DNA of 17,956 nt, taken from assembly GCA_947598425.1 (NCBI GenBank), contig CANQFH010000007.1, positions 1 through 17,956 on the forward strand, given 5' to 3'. Positions 1-7,940 of the stretch are shown here, one piece after another. Within the stretch, counting starts at the first letter, position 1, and each line of letters begins with the position of its first letter. The position numbers and the translations under genes are program-made. Source of the DNA: an uncultured Bacilli bacterium (GTDB lineage Bacteria; Bacillota_I; Bacilli_A; RF39; UBA660). The notes below the pieces were generated by a model. It was not told the origin of the DNA. It saw only the letters and a list, made by a program, of their open reading frames with translations, and ran no database searches.

Positions 1-5
1 CATCT

Positions 6-63
6 CTTAGACTCCCTTTATCATCTATTATCTTTATTATATAATACCCCCCCCGGAGTCAAG
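6..63. repeat. Imperfect inverted repeat enclosing a C8 tract
   Basis: CTT-A-GACTCC at 6-15 can pair with GGAGTC-AAG at 55-63, giving nine base pairs with a single bulged A. The second arm is directly preceded by eight consecutive C residues (47-54), which stand out sharply in this AT-rich DNA. Neither side of the hairpin has a T-tract, so it does not look like an intrinsic terminator. It could be an operator, part of a structured RNA belonging to a gene beyond the left edge, or chance. No coding frame is supported in 1-120. Confidence 0.35.
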
Positions 64-70
64 AATTTTC

Positions 71-100
71 AAAAAAATATATAGTGTTAACTATATATTT
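71..100 (-). terminator. Rho-independent terminator after gatB
   Basis: Positions 75-85 and 90-100 form a perfect 11-bp inverted repeat around a 4-nt loop (86-89). Read on the minus strand, it is followed by a run of seven T residues (71-77 on the plus strand are all A). It lies 20 bases past the gatB stop codon and so closes the hisS-asnS-aspS-gatCAB transcription unit. The stem is almost all A-T, with one G-C pair, so it may be inefficient. Confidence 0.7.
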
Positions 101-120
101 ATGTCAAATAAAAAAGAAGA

Positions 121-1551
121 TTACTCTCCTAATTTATTATTTAATATTTCTTTAACTATATTTGGATTAGCTTTACCTCTAGTTTCTTTCATAACTTGTC
201 CTACAAAATAATCAAATAAATTAGTTTTACCATTATGATAATCTTCTATTTGTTTAGGATTATTATTTAATATAGTATTAATTATTTCTTCTAAAGCACC
301 TTTATCAGATATTTGAGCATTATCTTTAGTAATATAGTTCTTAGGTTCTTTTTCTTCTTCTAAAGATTTATAAAATATTTCTTTAGCTTGTTTAGAAGAA
401 ATAGTTCCTTTTTCTAATTCAGTAATTATTTCATTTAATAACTTAGGTGTTAAATAAAATTCTTTTAAAGTTAATTCATATTTATTTATATAAGCGATAA
501 TTTGGACAGTTAACCAATTAGCTGCTACTTTAGGACTCATTCCTATTGCGACACATTCTTCAAAATAATCAGCATAATCTTTTTCTTTAACAATAACATT
601 AGCGTCATATTCAGATAATCCAAGTTTATTAATATATTTTTCTTTTCTTTCTCTAGGTAACTCTGGTATTGAAGCTTTTATTTCATCTAACCATTTTTTA
701 GTTATTTTATATTTAGGAATATTTGGCTCTACAAAATATTTATAATCAATAGCATCAACTTTACTACGCATTCTAATAGTAGTACCACTTTCTTCATCAA
801 ATCTTCTAGTTTCTTGTTCTACTTCATCATATCTACCAACATCTTTTAATTCACTTTGTCTTTTGATTTCATAATTAATAGCATCATAAACATTACTAAA
901 TGAATTAACATTTTTCATTTCGACTTTTGTACCTAATTCTGTAGCGTCTTCATCCATAATAGATACATTAACGTCACATCTAATTTGACCTTTTTTAGTA
1001 TCAGCTTCAGATACCCCACAATATTGATAACAACGACGCATATGTTCCAAGAATGCTACAGCTTCTTCAGCAGAATGTAAGCATGGTTCCGTAACTAATT
1101 CTAATAAAGGAACTCCTGCTCTATTATAATCTATTAAAGAAGTATCATAGTAATGATCAAGACTGGCAGCATCTTCTTCTAAATGAATATCATGGATTAA
1201 AACTTCTTTATCCACACCATTAACGTCAATAATTATTTTACCATTGACTCCTACTGGATCGTGCATTTGAGTAATTTGATAACCTTTAGGTAAATCTGGA
1301 TAATAATAATTCTTGCGATCAAAATACATATATTCTGGTAATTTACAGTTTAAAACCATCGCCATCATTAAAGCACTTCTAACACATTCTTTATTTACTA
1401 CTGGAAGCGTTCCTGGAAAAGCCATATCAACTGGTCTAATATTTGCATTAGGTACTTCATTGTAAGAGTTTTCAGCACTTGAGAATACTTTAGAATTACT
1501 TTTTAATTCACAATGCATCTCTAGGCCAATAACGGCTTTATATTTTCCCAT
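121..1551 (-). CDS. gatB: Asp-tRNA(Asn)/Glu-tRNA(Gln) amidotransferase subunit B
   Basis: GatB is the kinase/tRNA-binding subunit of the cytoplasmic GatCAB complex. It activates misacylated Glu-tRNA(Gln) (or Asp-tRNA(Asn)) with ATP so that ammonia from GatA can amidate it. The 476 residues fit the family. The N-terminus IGLEMHCELKSNSKVFSS, the FDRKNYYYPDLPKGYQIT segment, HLEEDA, DYNRAGVPLLELVTEP and the GTKVEMKNVNSF block are all GatB hallmarks, followed by the C-terminal helical/YqeY-like tRNA-binding part ending ETRGKANP. As in the Bacillus form from memory, the zinc-binding Cys residues of some GatB proteins are absent (FSSAEN). The start is set by a near-perfect AAAGGAGGT eight bases upstream. 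The start overlaps the gatA stop by one base (TAATG), so translational coupling is likely. It is the last gene of the operon. Confidence 0.97.
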   Translation of the reverse strand: MGKYKAVIGLEMHCELKSNSKVFSSAENSYNEVPNANIRPVDMAFPGTLPVVNKECVRSALMMAMVLNCKLPEYMYFDRKNYYYPDLPKGYQITQMHDPVGVNGKIIIDVNGVDKEVLIHDIHLEEDAASLDHYYDTSLIDYNRAGVPLLELVTEPCLHSAEEAVAFLEHMRRCYQYCGVSEADTKKGQIRCDVNVSIMDEDATELGTKVEMKNVNSFSNVYDAINYEIKRQSELKDVGRYDEVEQETRRFDEESGTTIRMRSKVDAIDYKYFVEPNIPKYKITKKWLDEIKASIPELPRERKEKYINKLGLSEYDANVIVKEKDYADYFEECVAIGMSPKVAANWLTVQIIAYINKYELTLKEFYLTPKLLNEIITELEKGTISSKQAKEIFYKSLEEEKEPKNYITKDNAQISDKGALEEIINTILNNNPKQIEDYHNGKTNLFDYFVGQVMKETRGKANPNIVKEILNNKLGE

Positions 1552-3002
1552 TATTTTACCTCCTTTGCTATTTGATTCTTATAATCCATTTTACTTTCTA
1601 AAGCATAAGCTAAATTAAGAACATTAATATCATCATAACAATTACCGGTGATATTAAGACCAACTGGTAAATTATTTATAAATCCACAAGGTATCGTAAT
1701 AGATGGAAAACCACCAAAATTACCTATTTGTAAATGTTCTTCTAATATTGAAGTATCATCATTAGTAATTTCATCTTTACTACCATTAATATATGGAGCA
1801 GCACCAGTAGATACTGGTAAAATTAAACCATCATAAGTTTTAAATAATTCTTTCATTTTATCTACTATTAATCTACGAACTCTTTGAGCATTAATAAAAT
1901 ATCTCTCTTGATTTTCTTTTTGTAATATATATGATCCAATGACAAATCTTCTTTTAATTAAAGGTGAAAATCCTTTAGTACGATGATCTTTCATCATTTC
2001 CATATAATTCTTACCTTCTCCTCGAGGCCCAAAGATAATTCCTGTCAAATTAGACATATTACTAGTAGCTTCAGCACAAGATAAACAAATATAAACACTT
2101 GGAATAGCTCTAAGTAAATTCTTATCAATACTTACTTCGTCAATTTCTACTCCTTCTTCTTTTAATAAATTAATTTTTTCATGAAAATTATTTAAATGCA
2201 TTTTTAATTCGGAAGAAGCTTCAGGATAATTTTCTAAATTAGCTATCTCTTTAATATAAAATAATTTTTTACCTTTAACATTACCATCTATACTATCATA
2301 TAAGTGCATCTTACTAGAGTCCCAACTAGTTTGATCGTACTTATCAATACCTTTCATTGCATCAACTACAATTGCTGCATCCTTAACTGAACGGGTAAAA
2401 CAACTACAATGATCTAAGCTTGATGCAAAAGGAAATAAACCATAACGACTAATCATTCCATATGTAGGTTTATATCCAACTATGCCACAAAATGCTGCCG
2501 GTTTTCTGGTAGAATCCCCTGTATCACTACCTAAAGCATAAGGATAAACACCACTGGCAACACCAACCGCACTACCAGCAGAAGAACCTCCAGCCATTCT
2601 TTCTTTATCCCAAGGATTAAATACGGGACCAGTATGAGCTGTAAGTCCTGTACCACCCATACCAAATTCATCTAAAGCCGTTTTATTAACAGGAATAGCG
2701 CCATTTTTTTCTAAATTTACAACTGCTGTAGCACTAAAAAATGGTACATAATCTTTTAGAGTATTTGATGATCCAGTAGAAAGAATTCCTTTAGTAGAAT
2801 AATTATCTTTAATACCATAAGGAATACCTGATAAATAATTATCACTAACTTCTCCACCTTTTGCATCATCCATAATAGTTACAAAGGCATTATATTTTTC
2901 ATTTATTTCATGAGATTTTTGCAAAGCCTCTTTCACTAATTCTTCTGAAGTAACTTTGCCACTTTTTAATAATTCATGTAATTCTTCAATTGTCTTATTC
3001 AT
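1551..3002 (-). CDS. gatA: Asp-tRNA(Asn)/Glu-tRNA(Gln) amidotransferase subunit A
   Basis: GatA is the glutaminase subunit of GatCAB and an amidase-signature hydrolase that releases ammonia from glutamine. The 483 residues match the family length. The catalytic Lys is in GIKDN (K65), the cis-Ser in GGSSAGS (S140), and the nucleophile Ser in GSDTGDSTRKPAAFCG (S164). The C-terminal AQRVRRLI and NFGGFPSITIPCGF blocks carry the substrate-pocket region. Two substitutions are notable. The usual TGGSIRQPA is TGDSTRKPA, so an Asp precedes the nucleophile, and the usual SLDQIGP is SLDHCSC. The triad itself is intact, so I expect an active but divergent enzyme. The start codon follows the gatC stop with no gap (TAGATG) and is preceded by AGGTGG. 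Confidence 0.96.
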   Translation of the reverse strand: MNKTIEELHELLKSGKVTSEELVKEALQKSHEINEKYNAFVTIMDDAKGGEVSDNYLSGIPYGIKDNYSTKGILSTGSSNTLKDYVPFFSATAVVNLEKNGAIPVNKTALDEFGMGGTGLTAHTGPVFNPWDKERMAGGSSAGSAVGVASGVYPYALGSDTGDSTRKPAAFCGIVGYKPTYGMISRYGLFPFASSLDHCSCFTRSVKDAAIVVDAMKGIDKYDQTSWDSSKMHLYDSIDGNVKGKKLFYIKEIANLENYPEASSELKMHLNNFHEKINLLKEEGVEIDEVSIDKNLLRAIPSVYICLSCAEATSNMSNLTGIIFGPRGEGKNYMEMMKDHRTKGFSPLIKRRFVIGSYILQKENQERYFINAQRVRRLIVDKMKELFKTYDGLILPVSTGAAPYINGSKDEITNDDTSILEEHLQIGNFGGFPSITIPCGFINNLPVGLNITGNCYDDINVLNLAYALESKMDYKNQIAKEVK

Positions 3003-3305
3003 CTATTCACCACCTACTACTAATGGAACTTCAATCTCTCGATCTTCATAACGATCACAATTTTGTAATAATTCTTCAATTGGAATACTTTCTTCTTTAA
3101 TATCTTCTCTTAATGTATAAGAAAAATCATCTAATGCATGAGTCATTGGTTCAACTTCTTTAATATTAGGAATATCATTAATTAAAGCCATTTCTGAATC
3201 AATAATATCAAATTCTTTTAAAATTAAATCATTTTCTTCTTGAGTTAAACCAATTAATAATTTATCAGCATAAAGATTTACTAATTCTTTGGTAAACTTA
3301 TTCAT
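3003..3305 (-). CDS. gatC: Asp-tRNA(Asn)/Glu-tRNA(Gln) amidotransferase subunit C
   Basis: GatC is the small belt-like subunit that wraps GatA and stabilises the GatA-GatB complex. I chose the ATG at 3303-3305, which gives MNKFTKELVNLYADKLLIGLT and 100 residues, the usual GatC size. GAGG lies nine bases upstream. Two further in-frame ATGs at 3314 and 3320 would add three or five residues and cannot be excluded. Family features are the N-terminal helix with a TQEE segment, the central EVEPMTHALDDFSYTLRED block and the C-terminal VPLVVGGE. The gene overlaps the end of aspS by eight bases with the start chosen here and abuts gatA directly, a compact arrangement suggesting coupled translation of all three Gat subunits. 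Confidence 0.93.
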   Translation of the reverse strand: MNKFTKELVNLYADKLLIGLTQEENDLILKEFDIIDSEMALINDIPNIKEVEPMTHALDDFSYTLREDIKEESIPIEELLQNCDRYEDREIEVPLVVGGE

Positions 3306-5058
3306 TTTCTTCATCCTCATCTATCTTAATTCCTAATTCTTTTAATTGCTCTACCGTAACTTCACTAGGAGCTTCCATCATTAAATCACTAGCACTTTGA
3401 GTTTTAGGAAAGGCAATAACATCTTTAATATTATCAGTATCCGTAAGAAGCATTGTTAAACGATCTAGTCCAATAGCAAGACCTCCGTGTGGAGGAGCTC
3501 CAAACTTAAAGGCATCAACAAAGAAACCAAATTTATTCTTAACATCTTCATCAGTAAGCCCTAATTCTTTAAAGACTCTTTGTTGAACTTTCGGATTATG
3601 GATCCTGATAGAACCACCACCAACTTCATAACCATTTAAGATAATATCATAAGCTTTAGCAGTACAATTTTCATAATCATGTAACTTTTCAATATCACTA
3701 GGCATTGTAAAAGGATGATGACAAGATTTATATCTTTTTTCTTGTTCACTATATTCATACATTGGAAAATCTGTTACCCATAAGAAGTTTAATTGATCTT
3801 GAGGTATTAAATTTAATTCTTTACCTAATTTTAAACGTAATGCCCCTAAAGATGCATAAACAATTTTCGGCTTATCTGCTACGATTAAAATTAAATCATT
3901 ATTAGAAATACCATAAGTATCTTTCATTGCTTGTAATTTTTCTTCTTCTAAATTCTTAGCAATAACTCCATTAAAAGTATCATTATCATACTTTAACCAA
4001 GCTAATCCTTTAGCACCATATATTTTAACAAAACCAGTTAAATGTTCAACATCGCTTCTAGAATATTTATCACCATTATTTTTTACAATTAAACATTTAA
4101 CAATACCACCATCATTAATAACATTATTAAAGACATTCATTTTAGTTCCTCTTAAAATATCTGTCAAATCTAATAATTTCATGGCAAATCTCGTATCAGG
4201 TTTATCAGAACCATAATTTTCCATAGCATCTTTATAAGATATTCTAGGAAAATCATCTAAAGTTATTCCTTTGATATCTTTAACCACTTTTTTAAGTAAA
4301 TTTTCAGTATTATTCATCACATCTTCTTCAGTGACAAAACTCATTTCCATATCTACTTGAGTAAATTCTGGTTGTCTATCACTACGTAAATCTTCATCAC
4401 GGAAACATTTAGCTATTTGATAATACTTTTCAAAACCCGCAACCATTAAAAGTTGTTTATATATTTGGGGACTTTGAGGAAGAGCATAAAATGAACCATG
4501 AGTAATTCGTGATGGAACGATATAATCTCTAGCTCCTTCTGGTGTTGACTTACCAAGTATTGGAGTTTCGATATCAATAAATCCTTCTTTATTTAAAAAC
4601 TCTCTTATTGATGCTGTAATTTTACTTCTAGTTAAAATAATTTTTTGTAATCTTTCTCTTCTTAAATCTAAATAACGATATTTTAAAGTAATATTTTCAG
4701 AAACATCACTATCTTCATAAACATTAAAAGGTAAAATATCACATTCACTTAATATTTCTAATTCCGATACCATTAATTCAACTTCTCCAGTAGGTATCTT
4801 AGGATTAATCATCTCTGGAGTTCGGGCAATTAGTTCTCCAGTTACTTTAATACAATATTCATTTTTTAAACTTTCAGCTTGAGCAAAATCATTTTTTAAA
4901 AAACTGCGATTAAAAACTACTTGTAAAAAACCAGTTCTATCTCTTAAGTCAACAAAAATAACACCACCCATATCTCTTCTTTTGTTAACCCAACCATATA
5001 CTGTATAACTCTTGCCAATATCTTTTAATCTAAATTCACCATTATTATATTTTTTCAT
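3298..5058 (-). CDS. aspS: Aspartyl-tRNA synthetase
   Basis: This class II synthetase charges tRNA(Asp). I use the ATG at 5056-5058 (MKKYNNGEFRLKDIG), which has AGAGGAA just upstream and gives 586 residues, the normal bacterial size. A frame extending to 5130 would run into asnS and adds a non-homologous leader. An N-terminal OB-fold (about 1-100) is followed by motif 1 (GFIDIETPILGKSTPEGARDY), motif 2 (CFRDEDLRSDRQPEFTQVDMEMSF), a GAD insertion domain, and motif 3 (GAPPHGGLAIGLDRLTMLL). At the anticodon-recognition loop the sequence is RRDMGG (Met30). As I recall, non-discriminating enzymes often have His here and discriminating ones Leu. A bulky hydrophobic residue, with asnS next door, favours a discriminating enzyme. 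The gene starts 13 bases after asnS. Confidence 0.97.
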   Translation of the reverse strand: MKKYNNGEFRLKDIGKSYTVYGWVNKRRDMGGVIFVDLRDRTGFLQVVFNRSFLKNDFAQAESLKNEYCIKVTGELIARTPEMINPKIPTGEVELMVSELEILSECDILPFNVYEDSDVSENITLKYRYLDLRRERLQKIILTRSKITASIREFLNKEGFIDIETPILGKSTPEGARDYIVPSRITHGSFYALPQSPQIYKQLLMVAGFEKYYQIAKCFRDEDLRSDRQPEFTQVDMEMSFVTEEDVMNNTENLLKKVVKDIKGITLDDFPRISYKDAMENYGSDKPDTRFAMKLLDLTDILRGTKMNVFNNVINDGGIVKCLIVKNNGDKYSRSDVEHLTGFVKIYGAKGLAWLKYDNDTFNGVIAKNLEEEKLQAMKDTYGISNNDLILIVADKPKIVYASLGALRLKLGKELNLIPQDQLNFLWVTDFPMYEYSEQEKRYKSCHHPFTMPSDIEKLHDYENCTAKAYDIILNGYEVGGGSIRIHNPKVQQRVFKELGLTDEDVKNKFGFFVDAFKFGAPPHGGLAIGLDRLTMLLTDTDNIKDVIAFPKTQSASDLMMEAPSEVTVEQLKELGIKIDEDEENE

Positions 5059-5071
5059 ATATTCCTCTTTT

Positions 5072-6445
5072 CTAATATTCACAATTACCTGGAGTTCTAG
5101 GATATGGAATAACATCACGAATATTTTCAACTCCAGTAAGATAAATAATTAATCTTTCAAAACCCATTCCAAATCCAGAATGATAACATCCACCATATTT
5201 TCTTAAATTACAGAACCAATCTACAGTATCAACATCTACCCCTAATTCTTGAGCTCTTTTAATTAAAGTATCATAATCATCTTCTCTTTGACTACCACCC
5301 ATTAATTCTCCAGCTCCTGGGACTTCTAAATCGACTGCAGCGACTGTTTTATGATCTTCATTTACTTTCATATACCAAGCTTTAATATCTTTAGGCCAAT
5401 TAGTAATAAATACTGGACCATTAAAATATTCAGTAATATATTTTTCATGTTCTTTTTGAATATCATCATCATAAGTTGGTGTAAATTCCCAATTAACATC
5501 GGCTTTATTTAAAATATCGACAACATCATGATGAGTAATCCTAACAAATTTAGAATTTACTAATTTATTTAATTTATCTTTTAACCCATTTTCGACAAAT
5601 TTATCACAGAATTCTATTTCTTGAGGACATTTTTCCAAAACATAATTTACTACATATTTTAACATTTCTTCTTCAATATCCATTAAACCATCTAAATTAC
5701 AAAAAGCAATTTCAGGTTCAATCATCCAAAATTCATTGGCATGAGTCTTAGTATTGGAATTTTCAGTTCTAAATGTTGGTCCAAAGGTATAAATTTTCTT
5801 AAAAGCTAAGGCAAATGACTCCCCATGTAATTGACCAGTACCAGTAATAAATGCTAAACGATTAAATAAATCTTTAGTCATATCGACCTTACCATCTTTT
5901 TTAGGTAAATTATTTAAATCCAAAGTTGTAATTTTAAACATTTGGTCAGATCCTTCACAATCAGCAGTAGTAATCAGTGGTGTATGAACATAAACATAAT
6001 TATGAGATTGAAAATATTCATGAATTGCAAAAGCTGCGACACTTCTAATTCTAAAAACTGCTTGAAAAAGATTAGTTCTTGGACGTAAATAAGCCACTTC
6101 TCTTAAAAATTCTCGGGTATGTCTTTTAGGTTGAATAGGATAATCACTAGGACAATCACCAACTAAAGTAATTTTAGAAGCCTCTACTTCATATTTTTGA
6201 TTGCCTTTAGATTCTATTAATTTTCCTTCAACTTGAATAGCACATCCAACTAATAATTTTTTGATATCTTCAAAATTATCTAACTTTTCATCATATACTA
6301 TTTGTAAATGTTCTTGAGTAGTCCCATCAGAAAAATCTATAAACCCAAAAGTTTTTTGATCACGATGGTTTCTAATCCATCCATTAAGTATAACTTCTTT
6401 ATTTAAATATTGTTCTCCATTATCTAATAAATCTTTTAAATCCAT
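5072..6445 (-). CDS. asnS: Asparaginyl-tRNA synthetase
   Basis: This class II synthetase charges tRNA(Asn) directly. It is 457 residues long, a normal AsnRS length. The N-terminal OB-fold (about 1-95) includes NGWIRNHRDQKTFGFIDFSDG. The catalytic core carries YVHTPLITTADCEGSDQMF, GTGQLHGESFALAF, motif 2 (FGPTFRTENSNTKTHANEFWMIEPE, about residues 221-245) and motif 3 (GFGMGFERLIIYLTG). It ends in RDVIPYPRTPGNCEY, close to the AsnRS-specific terminus. AGGAGGAATAAAG precedes the ATG, and the hisS stop codon TAG is part of that ribosome binding site. The gap to hisS is 11 bases. With a dedicated AsnRS, the cell does not need the transamidation route for Asn-tRNA, which suggests the downstream GatCAB mainly makes Gln-tRNA(Gln). 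Confidence 0.97.
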   Translation of the reverse strand: MDLKDLLDNGEQYLNKEVILNGWIRNHRDQKTFGFIDFSDGTTQEHLQIVYDEKLDNFEDIKKLLVGCAIQVEGKLIESKGNQKYEVEASKITLVGDCPSDYPIQPKRHTREFLREVAYLRPRTNLFQAVFRIRSVAAFAIHEYFQSHNYVYVHTPLITTADCEGSDQMFKITTLDLNNLPKKDGKVDMTKDLFNRLAFITGTGQLHGESFALAFKKIYTFGPTFRTENSNTKTHANEFWMIEPEIAFCNLDGLMDIEEEMLKYVVNYVLEKCPQEIEFCDKFVENGLKDKLNKLVNSKFVRITHHDVVDILNKADVNWEFTPTYDDDIQKEHEKYITEYFNGPVFITNWPKDIKAWYMKVNEDHKTVAAVDLEVPGAGELMGGSQREDDYDTLIKRAQELGVDVDTVDWFCNLRKYGGCYHSGFGMGFERLIIYLTGVENIRDVIPYPRTPGNCEY

Positions 6446-6456
6446 CTTTATTCCTC

Positions 6457-7713
6457 CTATAAATGACTAATTATATAATCTACTACTTCATCTATATCTA
6501 CTTTTTCTTCTTCTTTAGTGGCATTATCTTTAATATTAACTAAACCTTTTTGTAAATCTTCATTATTAAGAATTATTAAATATTTACTATTTAATCTATC
6601 GGCTTCTTTAAATTGTCCTTTTAATCCTTTATTTAAATTATCAGTTTCACATACTACACCATTTAATCTTAAATTTTGGACAATATCTAAAGCATGTAAT
6701 TTTTCTTCTTCAGATACATACATTACAAAACAATCGATTTCTTTTTGAATACTTTGATATAATGGCATTTCTTTTAATAAATTAATAATTCTATCAATAC
6801 CACAAGCAAAACCAATACCATAAGAATCAATATTACCTAATTCTTTTATTAATTTATTATATCTACCACCACCACCAAGAACACTAGCATTATTATCATC
6901 TAATGAGACGATTTCAAATACTGTATGGTCATAATAATCAAGTCCTCTTACTATTCTAGGATTAACTTCATAATCTATTTCTAATAAATCTAAATATCTT
7001 AATACTTTATTAAACCTTTCTTTTGAATACTCATTTAAATAATCTATAGTTTTAGGAGCATTCTTTAAAATCTCACTATCACTATCTATTTTACAATCGA
7101 GTATTCTAAGGGGATTGGTTTTAAATCTTTCTTTACAATCATCACATAATTCATTTAAATGAGGTTCTAGGTAAGCAACCAAAGCTTTCTTATAGTTCTC
7201 TCGAGATTCATTATCTCCTAAAGTATTTATATTTACTTGTAAATTACCAATATGTAAAGCTTCTAATATGCGATATTGTAAACTAATTACTTCAGCATCA
7301 ATAATTTCGTCATTACTACCAATTACTTCTACTCCAAATTGCGTAAATTCTCTTAATCTTCCTGATTGTGGTCTTTCATAACGATACATTGTACCATTAT
7401 AATAATATTTTTTAGTATCTGGAGAAGCATATAATTTATTTTCTAAATAACTTCTTACTACTCCTGCAGTTCCTTCGGGTCTTAAAGTCATATTACGATT
7501 ACCTTTATCGATAAAATCATAAGTTTCTTTTTTGACTATATCTGATGCTTCTCCTACCGAACGGTGAAATAATTCACTTACTTCAAATATTGGTGTTCTA
7601 ATATATTCATAATTATAATTACGCATCATTTCAGCAACAACACCATTAACATATTGCCAAAGTAAGCTATCATTACCAGTAATATCGGTACATCCTTTAG
7701 GTTTTGTTATCAT
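6457..7713 (-). CDS. hisS: Histidyl-tRNA synthetase
   Basis: This class II synthetase charges tRNA(His). It is 418 residues long, as usual for bacteria. The N-terminus KPKGCTDIT corresponds to the family RGTNDI segment. MTLRPEGTAGVVRSY (about 75-89) and motif 2 with YRYERPQSGRLREFTQFGVE (about 110-129) follow. The histidine-specific HisA segment is RGLDYYDHTVFEI (about 256-268), then GGGGRY and motif 3 GIGFACGIDRII (about 299-310). The C-terminal part is the alpha/beta anticodon-binding domain (DCFVMYVSEEEK to the end). AGAAGGA lies just before the ATG. It is the first gene of the hisS-asnS-aspS-gatCAB operon and is directly preceded by the T-box leader, whose terminator ends about 20 bases before the start codon. 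Confidence 0.97.
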   Translation of the reverse strand: MITKPKGCTDITGNDSLLWQYVNGVVAEMMRNYNYEYIRTPIFEVSELFHRSVGEASDIVKKETYDFIDKGNRNMTLRPEGTAGVVRSYLENKLYASPDTKKYYYNGTMYRYERPQSGRLREFTQFGVEVIGSNDEIIDAEVISLQYRILEALHIGNLQVNINTLGDNESRENYKKALVAYLEPHLNELCDDCKERFKTNPLRILDCKIDSDSEILKNAPKTIDYLNEYSKERFNKVLRYLDLLEIDYEVNPRIVRGLDYYDHTVFEIVSLDDNNASVLGGGGRYNKLIKELGNIDSYGIGFACGIDRIINLLKEMPLYQSIQKEIDCFVMYVSEEEKLHALDIVQNLRLNGVVCETDNLNKGLKGQFKEADRLNSKYLIILNNEDLQKGLVNIKDNATKEEEKVDIDEVVDYIISHL

Positions 7714-7734
7714 TTTATTCCTTCTTTCTTTTTC

Positions 7735-7797
7735 AAAAAAAGACCTAGATCAATAAGGGCGAGTAATTCTCACGGTACCACCTTACTTCTAGGTCTT
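7735..7797 (-). terminator. T-box terminator hairpin before hisS
   Basis: AAGACCTAGA and TCTAGGTCTT (plus-strand arms 7740-7749 and 7788-7797) form a perfect 10-bp stem, followed on the minus strand by T residues (7735-7741). Instead of competing with only one arm, the stem encloses the whole antiterminator element of the T-box (7754-7784). This hairpin would stop transcription of the hisS operon when the cognate tRNA is charged. Confidence 0.85.
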
Positions 7798-7934
7798 AAT
7801 TATTTATCGCTCTTAAGCGTTTCTATATATCTGAAAGTGTCTTCGGAATATTAACTCGTTTGACTTTCCCACCAACCGTCTTCGCTTGAAACTGGATATT
7901 AATATCTTACTTTTCTTTCTATAGAAAATCTAAT
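7735..7934 (-). promoter_or_regulatory. T-box riboswitch leader of the hisS-asnS-aspS-gatCAB operon
   Basis: Read on the minus strand. Stem I base: CTATA-GAAAG (7915-7924) pairs with CTTTC and TATAG (7833-7837, 7823-7827) across a five-base bulge. The upper helix is an 8-bp pairing of 7899-7906 with 7847-7854. The specifier loop between them has AGTA (7908-7911) on the 5' side and CCGAAGACA on the 3' side. GACAC (7837-7841) holds overlapping GAC (Asp) and CAC (His) codons, and GAC is fully unpaired and followed by A. Stem III is CGCT-TAAG-AGCG (7808-7819), three bases after Stem I, so Stem II is missing. The antiterminator is canonical: AAGG/CCTT, a seven-base bulge TGGTACC, and GTGAG/CTCGC. 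Uncharged tRNA would bind both the specifier loop and the TGG of the bulge and allow readthrough into hisS. Confidence 0.95.
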
Positions 7935-7940
7935 AAATAT

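Noticed and set aside
1648..1836. Plus-strand open frame inside gatA
   Set aside because: It lies wholly antisense to a well-conserved gatA, has no ribosome binding site and a composition typical of a shadow frame.
5059..5130. Longer N-terminus for aspS
   Set aside because: It would overlap asnS by 59 bases, has no homology to AspRS, and the ATG at 5058 has a good GAGGAA ribosome binding site and gives the family length.
6518..6748. Plus-strand open frame inside hisS
   Set aside because: Antisense to the conserved HisRS anticodon-binding domain, with low-complexity Leu/Ser/Phe translation and no family match.
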